The position numbers and the translations under genes are program-made. Positions 1 through 7,216 of a stretch of 55,584 nucleotides of DNA are shown here, piece after piece. This DNA comes from Oscillospiraceae bacterium (lineage in GTDB: Bacteria; Bacillota_A; Clostridia; Oscillospirales; Oscillospiraceae). The stretch spans positions 1-55,584 of the forward strand of contig JAILOS010000033.1 in the NCBI GenBank assembly GCA_024690695.1, given 5' to 3'. Positions within the stretch are counted from its first letter, which is position 1. Each line of letters opens with the position of its first letter. The notes beneath the pieces are model-generated. The model had not been told where the DNA came from, did not search any database, and saw only the letters and a list, made by a program, of their open reading frames with translations.

Positions 1-158
1 ACTGGACCGCGATCAAGGATATTCAGGGCACGAGCTATCTGGATACAACGGCGCAGAAGGGCGTGAAGTATTGGTACACCGTCCGCGCCGTCAACCAGGC
101 CGGTACGATGTACATCAATTCCTACAACGCCACCGGCTGGAGCGCGACGCGCAAGTAA
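1..158 (+). CDS. C-terminal end of a secreted fn3-repeat protein (5' partial)
   Basis: Only the last 51 codons are present; the frame opens at base 3. The sequence ends with GVKYWYTVRA, then MYINSYNATGWSATRK and a TAA stop. This is the second half of a fibronectin type III-like domain and matches the C-terminus of three intact secreted proteins further on, which are on the opposite strand. By analogy it is the tail of a large exported protein whose N-terminal domains lie outside the window. It differs from the other copies in the loop VNQAGT. The function of the whole protein cannot be judged. Confidence 0.8.
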   Translation, partial: WTAIKDIQGTSYLDTTAQKGVKYWYTVRAVNQAGTMYINSYNATGWSATRK

Positions 159-187
159 TGTCTGAAATATAAAACCCCGGCAAAAAA

Positions 188-217
188 GCCTTCCCCGCTG
201 CGGCGGGGAAGGCTTTT
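188..217 (+). terminator. Rho-independent terminator of the fn3 gene
   Basis: An 11-bp perfect stem, GCCTTCCCCGC (188-198) with GCGGGGAAGGC (203-213), is flanked by A6 upstream and TTTT downstream, 30 bases after the stop codon. The same GCCTTCCCCGC hairpin recurs in other spacers (339-364, 15339-15363, 46408-46431) without a T-tract, so here it probably does double duty as a dispersed repeat. Confidence 0.65.
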
Positions 218-218
218 C

Positions 219-517
219 CAGCGGGCGGGCGACCGCAAGGCGGATGACGGATGAGGCGGAGCGAACAGGGAACGCGGCCAGCCTGCTCAACCCTCGCCCC
301 CTCTCCGTAGGGGCGGCTATCAGCCGCCCGCCGTTCCTGCCTTCCCCGCTGCGGCGGGGAAGGCAAGGGCGACCGCAAGGGTAGCCCCTACGGGATCGCC
401 GCGGTGTTTCCGAGAGATCGCGGGCGGGAAGGCGGCGGGCGACCGCAAGGGTCGCCCCTACGGAGAAGAGACGAGGTTTTCATTGGCGGGCGGCTGATAG
501 CCGCCCCTACGGTCAGT
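219..517. repeat. REP repeat block 1
   Basis: A run of palindromes makes up the spacer. Class A hairpins GGGCGGCTATCAGCCGCCC lie at 311-329 (plus) and 488-506 (minus), each with GTAG at its 5' foot. Class B hairpins GGGCGACC...GGTCGCCC lie at 367-387 (minus, one stem mismatch) and 437-457 (minus); a truncated class B half is at 227-240. The GCCTTCCCCGC hairpin is at 339-364. The stretch GGATGACGGATGAGGCGGA at 241-259 is shared with the 3' flanks of the other fn3 genes. No gene is seen here. Confidence 0.8.
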
Positions 518-688
518 ATGGTCATTGGACAGATGAAACGCTGGGCGTCGAAGCAATCCGGAATCCCTCTCTGGCAAAAATCCTTCCACGAGCACGTGAT
601 CCGGAACGAGAACGACTGCCGGGAGATCTGGGAATACGTCGAAAACAATCCGGCGAAATGGGCCGAGGATCGCTATTACACAGATTGA
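518..688 (+). pseudogene. Remnant of a REP-associated tyrosine transposase (RAYT, IS200/Y1 type)
   Basis: The last 56 residues of a Y1-transposase-like protein are readable: FKR-like MKRWASKQSG, then LWQKSFHEHVIRNEND, IWEYVENNPAKWAEDRYY and a stop. The W-Q-x-x-F-x-E-H-x-I-R-N-E and Y-x-x-x-N-P-x-x-W-x-E-D pattern is typical of the C-terminus of RAYT proteins. The N-terminal part with the HUH motif and the catalytic region is absent: the reading frame runs straight into a class A REP hairpin ending at base 506. RAYTs mobilise REP hairpins with a GTAG foot, which is exactly the repeat type around it. It is a decayed fragment, not an active gene. Confidence 0.75.
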
Positions 689-717
689 ACGGACAGAAGC
701 CCTATAGAAAACAAAGC

Positions 718-760
718 CCGGGCGGGAGCAAGGTTTCCAGGAAACCTTGCTCCCGCCCGG
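718..760. repeat. Long GC-rich inverted repeat (class D), copy 1
   Basis: Two perfect 21-base arms (718-738 and 740-760) begin CCGGGCGGGAGCAAGG and are separated by a single A. CTTTTCT follows. Four more copies are at 6782, 14903, 20378 and 46837. It could terminate transcription read from the left, but the main signature is a dispersed palindrome. The 761-930 stretch after it holds nothing I recognise. Confidence 0.8.
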
Positions 761-930
761 CTTTTCTATGGTTCCCCTTACGGGAGGCATTTTTACGCAG
801 AGGGACTCTCCGTGAAGCGCCGCCTCTCTTCCGCGAAAGGGAAGCTCTTCATCCGTTTCCTCACGCTTCGCGCCCTTTGTCCAAAACGGAAAACGAAAAA
901 CTGCGAATCGGGCGGCTTTCCGCCGCGCTG

Positions 931-959
931 TTGTCAAACGCTCCTTTTCATGGTATAAT
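931..959 (+). promoter_or_regulatory. Sigma-A-type promoter of the FHA-SEDS operon
   Basis: TTGTCA (931-936), 17-base spacer, TATAAT (954-959). It stands 41 bases before the first start codon and is the only good promoter in the spacer. Confidence 0.75.
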
Positions 960-1000
960 AAGTATTTGTAAAACTTTCCGCGAAAAGAGGTGGGGCCCCG

Positions 1001-2698
1001 ATGGACGATCTGGCGACCAGCAGCCTGCTGCTGAGCCGTGCGATGCTCGCGCTGCTGAGCGTGTGCATCCTCGTGCGCTGTCTGCGCTCGATGCTCTCCG
1101 AGCGCTACGAGCCGGAGCAGTGGGCCTCGCTGCAGCTCGGCAAGGAGAGCTTTCCGATCACGCACTGGGAAAACCTCCTCGGACGCTCCCGCAGCGCGGA
1201 CGTGCGCGTGGACCGGGAGCGCGTCTCGCGCGTGCACGCGGTGCTCAAGCGCGGCGCCCGCGGCGTCTGGACCGTGTACGACGTGTTCAGCCGCGGCGGC
1301 GTGTGGGTCAACGACGAGAAGGTCGGCCCGGAGGGCGCGGAGCTGTGCTCCGGCGACGTGATCAATCTCGGCGGCACGGCGCTGCGCTTTCAGGAGCTCA
1401 GCCCCGACAAGCGGCGCCGGCTGGAGGCGAAACGCACCAGCGCCGGAAACCGCGTGTCGCCCTGCGTGTCGCTGATCGAGCTGACGCTGTTTCAGGGCTT
1501 TCTGCTGCTGCAGCTTTTTCTGAGCCTGCCCGGGCACATCGTCCCCGTCGCGCTCAGCTTCGCGGCGCTGGCCGCGCTGGAGTGGTTCTGTTATTTCGCG
1601 ATGCGGCTGATCGACCGCTCCGGCTTCGAGATCGAAACGCTCGCCTTTTATCTGACCTCGATCGGCCTGGCCGTGGCGGCCAGCTCCGTTCCGGACAAGC
1701 TCCTGCGGCAGATCCTGCTGATGGTCGCCGCGGTGGCGCTGTTCCTGCTGCTGGGCTGGTGGCTGCGCAGCCTGCGCCGCGTCACGGCGGTGCGCGCGCT
1801 GGTCGCCGCGGCGGCGCTGGCGCTGCTGGCGCTGAACCTCGCGCTGGGCGAGGAGATCGGCGGCGCGCGCAACTGGGTCACCGTCGGAAGCTATTCCTTC
1901 CAGCCCTCGGAATTCGTCAAGCTCGCCTATCTCTACGTCGGCGCCTCCACGCTCGACCGGCTCTACCGCAGCCGGAACCTCTTCGTCTTTCTGGTCTTCT
2001 CGGCCGTCTGCGTCGGCGCGATGGCGCTGCTCGGCGATTTCGGCACGGCGCTGGTCTTCTTCGTCTGCTTTCTCGTGATCGCTTTCATGCGCTCCGGCTC
2101 GATCGCGACGCTCCTGCTCGCGCTGACCGGCGCGGGCATGGCCGGGATGCTGGCCGCGAGCGTCAAGCCCCATATCGCGCAGCGCTTCGCCGCCTGGGGC
2201 CACGTCTGGGACGACGTGTACGGCGCGGGCTATCAGCAGGCGCGGGCGCTGTCCGCCGCCGCCTCCGGCGGGCTGTTCGGCAAGGGTGCGGGCGGCGGCT
2301 GGCTGAAAAACGTGACCGCCGCGAACACCGACATGGTTTTCGCGATGGTCTGTGAGGAGGAGGGCCTGATCGTCGCCTTCTGCATGGTGCTGGCCGTGCT
2401 GGCGATGGCCTTCTTCGCCGTGCGCGCCACGCGCTACGGGCGCTCGGCCTGGTTTGCGATCGCCGCCTGCGGCGCCGTGACCATCCTGCTGACGCAGACC
2501 GCGCTGAACGTGTTCGGCTCGCTGGATCTGCTGCCCTTCACCGGGGTCACCTTCCCCTTCGTCTCGCGCGGGAACTCCTCGCTTTTGTGCTGCTGGATGC
2601 TGATGGCCTTCCTCAAGGGCGCGGATACCCGGCGCGGCGCGAGCTTCGTCGTCGACCCGCTGCGGGACGACGAGGCGGAAGAAAGGAGCGCGCGATGA
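1001..2698 (+). CDS. FHA-domain SEDS protein (FtsW/RodA/SpoVE family)
   Basis: Likely a membrane peptidoglycan glycosyltransferase that polymerises lipid II. One TM helix near residues 9-29 is followed by a cytoplasmic FHA domain at about 43-135, with the phosphopeptide-binding pattern LGRSRSADVRV, SRVHA and VWVND. After that comes the SEDS core of about ten TM helices from residue 155. SEDS signatures seen are NWVTVGSYSFQPSEFVKLAY, GDFGTALV, the catalytic-loop region WDDVYGAGYQ, GGLFGKGAGGG and FPFVSRGNSSL. An ATG start follows a purine-rich leader (GAAAAGAGGTGGG). It overlaps the next gene, its PBP partner, by ATGA. The FHA domain suggests control by Ser/Thr phosphorylation; that is inference. 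Exact assignment to elongation, division or sporulation is open. Confidence 0.9.
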   Translation: MDDLATSSLLLSRAMLALLSVCILVRCLRSMLSERYEPEQWASLQLGKESFPITHWENLLGRSRSADVRVDRERVSRVHAVLKRGARGVWTVYDVFSRGGVWVNDEKVGPEGAELCSGDVINLGGTALRFQELSPDKRRRLEAKRTSAGNRVSPCVSLIELTLFQGFLLLQLFLSLPGHIVPVALSFAALAALEWFCYFAMRLIDRSGFEIETLAFYLTSIGLAVAASSVPDKLLRQILLMVAAVALFLLLGWWLRSLRRVTAVRALVAAAALALLALNLALGEEIGGARNWVTVGSYSFQPSEFVKLAYLYVGASTLDRLYRSRNLFVFLVFSAVCVGAMALLGDFGTALVFFVCFLVIAFMRSGSIATLLLALTGAGMAGMLAASVKPHIAQRFAAWGHVWDDVYGAGYQQARALSAAASGGLFGKGAGGGWLKNVTAANTDMVFAMVCEEEGLIVAFCMVLAVLAMAFFAVRATRYGRSAWFAIAACGAVTILLTQTALNVFGSLDLLPFTGVTFPFVSRGNSSLLCCWMLMAFLKGADTRRGASFVVDPLRDDEAEERSAR

Positions 2699-3987
2699 AA
2701 AAGATCAACCGGCGCGCCGGGGCCGTGCTGCTGTTGGCGGTGCTGATCCTCGCGGGTCTGGTCCTCTTCACGATCCGCTACGTGGACGACGGACGGCGCT
2801 GGGCTCTGGCCTTCTCCCGCGACAACGCCGGCGCCGCCGGCACGCTGACCGACCGCGACGGCATCGTGCTCGCCGCCTTCGACGCCTCGGGAAACCGCTT
2901 TGCCGACGACGCGGCGACGCGCGTCGCCTGCTACCACGTCACCGGCGACTACTGGGGGCGCACCGGCACCGGCGCGCTGACCCGTTTCTGGGGCGAGCTG
3001 CAGAACTACGACCTGCTCACCGGCACCACCCGCACCGAGACCGTGGATCTCCGGCTCACGGTGGACGCGGCGCTCTGCCGCACCGCCTACGAGGCGCTCG
3101 ACGGGCGCAGCGGCGCGGTGCTGCTGATGAACTACCGCACGGGCGAGGTGCTGTGCCTCGTTTCCGCCCCCTCGGTCGATCCGCTGGACGCCGACGCCGA
3201 GCCGCCCGAGGGCGCATATATCAACCGCTGCCTCTCCGCCTGCTTCACGCCCGGCTCGGTGTTCAAGCTCGTCACGGCCGCCGCGGCCATCGAGACCCTG
3301 CCCAACATGGACAAGCGCAGCTTCTATTGCGAGGGCGAGTATGAGATCGCCGGGGTGCCGATCAAGTGCTCCGGCATGCACTACACCCAGACCTTCGAGC
3401 AGGCGATGGCCAATTCCTGCAACGTCGCCTTCGCGCAGATCGCCGTCAAGGTCGGTCAGGAGCGCATGGTCGAGCACGTGCGGGCCTACGGTTTTCTGGA
3501 CGGGCACAGTCTGGACGGCATCCCCACCGCGGCCGGCAGCTATCCGACGGACTTCGTCGGCGATCCGGAGCTCGCCTGGTCGGGCATCGGGCAGAGCACC
3601 GACCTCGTCAACCCCTTCGCGCTGCTGCGCTTCGTCGCCGCCGTGGCCAACGGCGGCATCCTGGTCGAGCCGCACCTGATCCTCGGCGAGGAGGCGGCGG
3701 AATCCCGCCTGGTCGCGGAGGACACCGCCGACCGGCTCGCCGCGATGATGAGCTATAACGCGGCCGCCCATTATGGCGCGGCCGAAAACTTCCCGGGTCT
3801 TTCGCTCTGCGCCAAGACCGGCACGGCGGAGCTCGGCGACGGAGACTCGCACGCATGGTTCGCCGGCTTTCTGAGCGACCCGGCGCACCCCTACGCTTTC
3901 GTCGTGCTCGTCGAGCGCGGCGGCAGCGGCCTGCGCGCGGCCGGCGGCGTGGCCAACACGCTGCTGCAGCAGGCCGTAAACGGATAA
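2695..3987 (+). CDS. Class B penicillin-binding protein (FtsI/PbpA type transpeptidase)
   Basis: D,D-transpeptidase that crosslinks peptidoglycan outside the membrane; partner of the SEDS protein. A short cytoplasmic N-terminus and one TM helix (about residues 8-27) are followed by a small dimerisation region and the transpeptidase domain. All three active-site motifs are present: S188-V-F-K191 in PGSVFKLVTA, S241-C-N243 and K374-T-G-T. At 430 residues it is on the short side, like PbpA proteins, with no C-terminal PASTA domains. The ATG at 2695 overlaps the preceding TGA, and GAAAGGAG at 2681-2688 serves as its ribosome site, so translation is probably coupled. Confidence 0.92.
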   Translation: MKKINRRAGAVLLLAVLILAGLVLFTIRYVDDGRRWALAFSRDNAGAAGTLTDRDGIVLAAFDASGNRFADDAATRVACYHVTGDYWGRTGTGALTRFWGELQNYDLLTGTTRTETVDLRLTVDAALCRTAYEALDGRSGAVLLMNYRTGEVLCLVSAPSVDPLDADAEPPEGAYINRCLSACFTPGSVFKLVTAAAAIETLPNMDKRSFYCEGEYEIAGVPIKCSGMHYTQTFEQAMANSCNVAFAQIAVKVGQERMVEHVRAYGFLDGHSLDGIPTAAGSYPTDFVGDPELAWSGIGQSTDLVNPFALLRFVAAVANGGILVEPHLILGEEAAESRLVAEDTADRLAAMMSYNAAAHYGAAENFPGLSLCAKTGTAELGDGDSHAWFAGFLSDPAHPYAFVVLVERGGSGLRAAGGVANTLLQQAVNG

Positions 3988-4001
3988 AAGGAACGAACGC
4001 C

Positions 4002-5876
4002 ATGATCGAAATTTCGGTACAGGAACTGAAAAAAGGCTTTGAGATCGGCAGCCCCGTGCTGGACGGCCTGTCCTTCACCGTCAACAGCGGCGAGCGCGTC
4101 GGCATCCTCGGCCCGAACGGCTGCGGAAAGACGACGCTGTTCCGCCTGCTGACCGGCGAGCTGCGCCCCGACGAGGGGAGCGTCGCGCTCGCGCCGGGAC
4201 GGCGCATCGGCCTGATCTCGCAGATCCCCGTCTATCCCGAAGGCTGGACCGTGGAGGACGTGCTGAAGGAGGCCCACCGGCGGCTGCGCGACGTCGCCGG
4301 GCGGCTGGAGGCGCTGGCGGCGCGCATGGAGACGGACGACTCGCCCGCGCTGCTGCGCGAATACGACCGCCTCGCCGCGGACTTCGAGCGGATGGGCGGC
4401 TACGACGCCGAGCACGAGCGAAACCGCGTGGCCAACGGTCTGGAGATCGGCAGCGCGATGCGCGAACAGCTCTTTGACACGCTCTCCGGCGGCGAGAAGA
4501 CCCGCGTCAACCTCGCGCGCCTGATCCTTGAGGACACCGACGTTCTGCTTCTCGACGAGCCGACCAACCACCTCGACCTGCGCGCGACCGAATGGCTGGA
4601 GAGCTATCTGCTCCGCTTCCGCGGGACCGTGCTCGCCATCAGCCACGACCGCTGGTTCCTCGACCGCGTCGTGCAGCGCTGCATCGAGATCGTCGGCGGC
4701 AAAGCCGAGTTCTACAGCGGCAACTACAGCTTTTTCGTCGAGGAGCGGCAGCGCCGCTTTGAGGAGAAGATGAAGCAGTACGAAAAGGACCAGGCCAAGA
4801 TCGAGCAGCTCACCCGCGCGGCCGAGCAGCTTCATCTCTGGGCCTTCATGGGCGCGGACAAGCTGCACAAGCGCGCCTTCTCGATGGAAAAGCGCATCGA
4901 AAAGCTCTCGCAGAGCGAAAAGCCCGCCGCGCAGCGCAGGCTGAACGTGAAGTTCCGGCAGCGTGAATTCGAGGGCGACGAGGCGCTGGTGATCGAGGGC
5001 GTATCGAAAAGCTACGGCAGCCGCCGGCTTTTCGAGGGGCTCAGCCTCACGGTGGGCGGCGGCGAGCACATTGCGCTGATCGGCGACAACGGCGCCGGCA
5101 AATCGACGCTGCTGCGGCTGATCCTCGGCGAGGAGCAGCCGGACGAGGGCTGGCTGCAGCGCGGTCCGTCCATCCGCACGGCCTATCTGCCGCAGACGGT
5201 GCGCTTCGGCTCCGACAGCCGCAGCGCGCTGGAGACGATGCTCTACGACGGGCGCTGCCAGCCGCAGGAGGCCCGCGATCGGCTCGCCGCCTTCGGCTTC
5301 CGCGGCGAGGACGTGTTCACTCCGGTCGGCGCGCTCTCCGGCGGCGAGCGCAGCCGCCTGCGGCTGTGCATGCTGATGGGGCGGGACGTAAACTTCCTGA
5401 TCCTCGACGAGCCGACCAACCATCTGGACATAGCCAGCCGCGAATGGATCGAGGACGCGCTGGCCGATTTCGAGCAGACGCTGCTGTTCGTCTCGCACGA
5501 CCGCTATCTGATCGAAAAGTTCGCCGGGCGCATCTGGTCGCTCGAGGGCGGCGTGCTGACCGACTACCGCGGCGGCTACCGCGAGTTCCTCGCCTGGAAG
5601 GAGCGGCAGAGCGCCTTCCAGCAGGCTGAGAAGGCCAAAGAAAAGGCCGTGAAGAAGCCCGCCGAGAAACGCTCCCGTCCGGCCGACGCCGGCAAGGCCG
5701 CCGCGAAGCTCGAGCGGGAGATCGCCCGGCTGGAGGCGCGGCTGCGCGAGATCGCCGAAGAGAGCGAGCGCTGCGCCGCCGACTATCAGCGGCTGATGGC
5801 GCTCGAAGAAGAAAAGCAGCGGCTCGATGGGGAGCTGCTCGGGCTCTACGAAAAATGGGAGGAGCTGAATCCATGA
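4002..5876 (+). CDS. ABC-F family ATPase (Uup/YdiF-like)
   Basis: Soluble protein of 624 residues with two ABC domains and no TM segments. Domain 1: Walker A GPNGCGKTT (37-45), signature LSGGEKTR, Walker B VLLLDEPTNHLD. Domain 2: GDNGAGKST, LSGGERSR, FLILDEPTNHLD. The linker between them is charged and helical, and the C-terminus is a Lys/Glu/Arg-rich coiled coil. ABC-F proteins act on the ribosome, modulating the peptidyl-transferase centre or giving resistance to ribosome-targeting antibiotics; which applies here cannot be told. The ATG at 4002 follows AAAAGGAAC; an in-frame open stretch upstream overlaps the PBP gene and lacks family similarity. The last bases overlap the next gene by ATGA. 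Confidence 0.93.
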   Translation: MIEISVQELKKGFEIGSPVLDGLSFTVNSGERVGILGPNGCGKTTLFRLLTGELRPDEGSVALAPGRRIGLISQIPVYPEGWTVEDVLKEAHRRLRDVAGRLEALAARMETDDSPALLREYDRLAADFERMGGYDAEHERNRVANGLEIGSAMREQLFDTLSGGEKTRVNLARLILEDTDVLLLDEPTNHLDLRATEWLESYLLRFRGTVLAISHDRWFLDRVVQRCIEIVGGKAEFYSGNYSFFVEERQRRFEEKMKQYEKDQAKIEQLTRAAEQLHLWAFMGADKLHKRAFSMEKRIEKLSQSEKPAAQRRLNVKFRQREFEGDEALVIEGVSKSYGSRRLFEGLSLTVGGGEHIALIGDNGAGKSTLLRLILGEEQPDEGWLQRGPSIRTAYLPQTVRFGSDSRSALETMLYDGRCQPQEARDRLAAFGFRGEDVFTPVGALSGGERSRLRLCMLMGRDVNFLILDEPTNHLDIASREWIEDALADFEQTLLFVSHDRYLIEKFAGRIWSLEGGVLTDYRGGYREFLAWKERQSAFQQAEKAKEKAVKKPAEKRSRPADAGKAAAKLEREIARLEARLREIAEESERCAADYQRLMALEEEKQRLDGELLGLYEKWEELNP

Positions 5877-6727
5877 AAAAAACCGCCTGGCTCTGGGGCT
5901 CCGGCGCGCTGCTCGCGCTGGCGCTGCTGCTGCGCTTCGCCTTTTCCGTCCGGTACCCCGCCTACGCGCTCGGCTTTCTTGCCGTCGGCGTCGTGGTCTG
6001 GCATCTGCGCAAAAACTGGAAGGCCCTCGTCGCCCTGCTGGGCGCCGGCGCCGCCGTGCTGCTTTTCGCGCTGCGGGGCTACGCCTACTGGGCCTACATC
6101 TGCCTTTTCGTCGCGGCGCTGATCGTGCTGCATCGCTTTCTCCCGCCCTTCTGGTGGAAGCTGTTGTCGGCTCTCGTCGCGCTCGGACTGGTCTATTTCT
6201 GCATCGTCGAGGTGCCGATCATCAAAAACGCCCGCACCGACAGGGAGCCCGGCCGGGATTACCTCGTCGTGCTCGGCGCCGCCGTCTACGGCGATCAGCC
6301 ATCGCTGACGCTGCAGCGCCGCCTCGAGGGCGCGCTGGACTATCTCGAGCGCTACCCGGACGCCGTTGCGATCGTCTCCGGCGGCATGGGGCCCGGCGAA
6401 ACCGTCACCGAGGCGCAGGCGATGCACGACTGGCTGCGCGCGCACGGGATCGCCGAGGAGCGGATCATTCTGGAGGAGAAGGCCACGTCCACGATGGAGA
6501 ACCTGCGCTTCTCCTTCGAGCTGATCCGCGAGCGGGGAGACGAGCCGGACGGGAACGTCGCGCTCGTCTCGAGCGCCTACCACCTCTACCGCGCCAAGCA
6601 GATGGCGAAGGCGCAGGGCGTCGCCGCCGCCGGCGTCGCCGCCCCCTGGGGCTACTTTTTCGTGATGCTGAACTATTTCATCCGCGAGGCCTTCGGCGTC
6701 ACGCACCTCTGGGTCTTCGGGTATTGA
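5873..6727 (+). CDS. YdcF/SanA-like membrane protein (DUF218)
   Basis: Four or five hydrophobic segments fill the first 115 residues, followed by a DUF218 (YdcF) domain. That domain reads DYLVVLGAAVYGDQPSLTLQ, a Rossmann-like SGGMGPGE stretch, EKATSTMENLRFS and LVSSAYHLYRAKQMA. Proteins of this family (SanA, ElyC, YdcF) are membrane-linked and have been tied to envelope integrity, but the reaction is unknown. Last gene of the operon with SEDS, PBP and ABC-F, overlapping the ABC-F stop by ATGA. GGGAGG at 5857-5862 sits before the chosen ATG, which removes six residues from the longest possible frame. Confidence 0.85.
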   Translation: MKKTAWLWGSGALLALALLLRFAFSVRYPAYALGFLAVGVVVWHLRKNWKALVALLGAGAAVLLFALRGYAYWAYICLFVAALIVLHRFLPPFWWKLLSALVALGLVYFCIVEVPIIKNARTDREPGRDYLVVLGAAVYGDQPSLTLQRRLEGALDYLERYPDAVAIVSGGMGPGETVTEAQAMHDWLRAHGIAEERIILEEKATSTMENLRFSFELIRERGDEPDGNVALVSSAYHLYRAKQMAKAQGVAAAGVAAPWGYFFVMLNYFIREAFGVTHLWVFGY

Positions 6728-6781
6728 GGACTTCCCGCCGACACGCTGCCGGGCGGGGACGGGGCTTGCGCGTAAAACGAA

Positions 6782-6836
6782 CCGGGCGGGAGCAAGGTTT
6801 TCAGGAAACCTTGCTCCCGCCCGGGTTGTTTTTTCT
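6782..6836 (+). terminator. Terminator of the SEDS-PBP operon, built from class D hairpin copy 2
   Basis: The CCGGGCGGGAGCAAGG inverted repeat (6782-6824) is followed by GTTGTTTTTTC, 54 bases after the last stop codon. A dispersed palindrome seems to have been taken up as the transcription stop. Confidence 0.65.
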
Positions 6837-6845
6837 TGTTTTACC

Positions 6846-6957
6846 TGTCATCCTGAGGAGCCGAAGGCGACGAAGGATCTGCAGGGAGAATGCGGAATGG
6901 AGGCAGGATTTTCCTCGTATTTTCGGTGCAGATTCTTCGCTGACGCTCAGAATGACA
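6846..6957. repeat. MITE-like inverted-repeat element (class E), copy 1
   Basis: Starts TGTCATCCTGAGGAG and ends CTCAGAATGACA, an imperfect terminal inverted repeat. Inner arms are GACGAAGGATCTGCAG and GCAGATTCTTCGC. The centre (about 45 bases) differs between copies. Related copies are at 14968, 20445, 37675 and 46743. No open frame inside. Confidence 0.75.
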
Positions 6958-6988
6958 GGCTTTTTTGGTTTCAGCGGAACGGGCGACC

Positions 6989-7128
6989 GTAGGGGCGGCT
7001 ATCAGCCGCCCGCCAATGAAAACCTCGTCTCTTCTCCGTAGGGGCGACCCTTGCGGTCGCCCGCCGCCTTCCCCGCCGCGGCGGAGAAGGCAGAGAGCGC
7101 GCGGGACGTCGAGGACGCCGTCCCCTAC
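6989..7128. repeat. REP repeat block 2
   Basis: Class A hairpin at 6993-7011 with GTAG at 6989-6992 (plus). Class B at 7042-7062 with GTAG at 7038-7041 (plus). Class C hairpin GGGACG...CGTCCC at 7103-7124 with its CTAC foot at 7125-7128 (minus). The 25-base spacer GCCAATGAAAACC...TCTCC between A and B is conserved at 465-487, 15161-15186 and 46592-46621. The remainder up to 7216 carries the fn3 3'-flank sequence. Confidence 0.8.
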
Positions 7129-7216
7129 GGGGTGGGGCGAGGGCTGCGCAGGCGGGCCGCGTTCCCTTCTCGTTCCACCTCATCCGTCATCCGCCGGGGT
7201 TTTTATACTTCAAAAA

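Noticed and set aside
180..460. Possible CRISPR array in the REP-rich spacers
   Set aside because: Hairpins differ in class and orientation, spacing is irregular, and there are no unique spacers of even length or cas genes.
458..2203. 581-codon minus-strand frame
   Set aside because: Antisense to the FHA-SEDS gene, with Arg/Gln-rich low-complexity translation.
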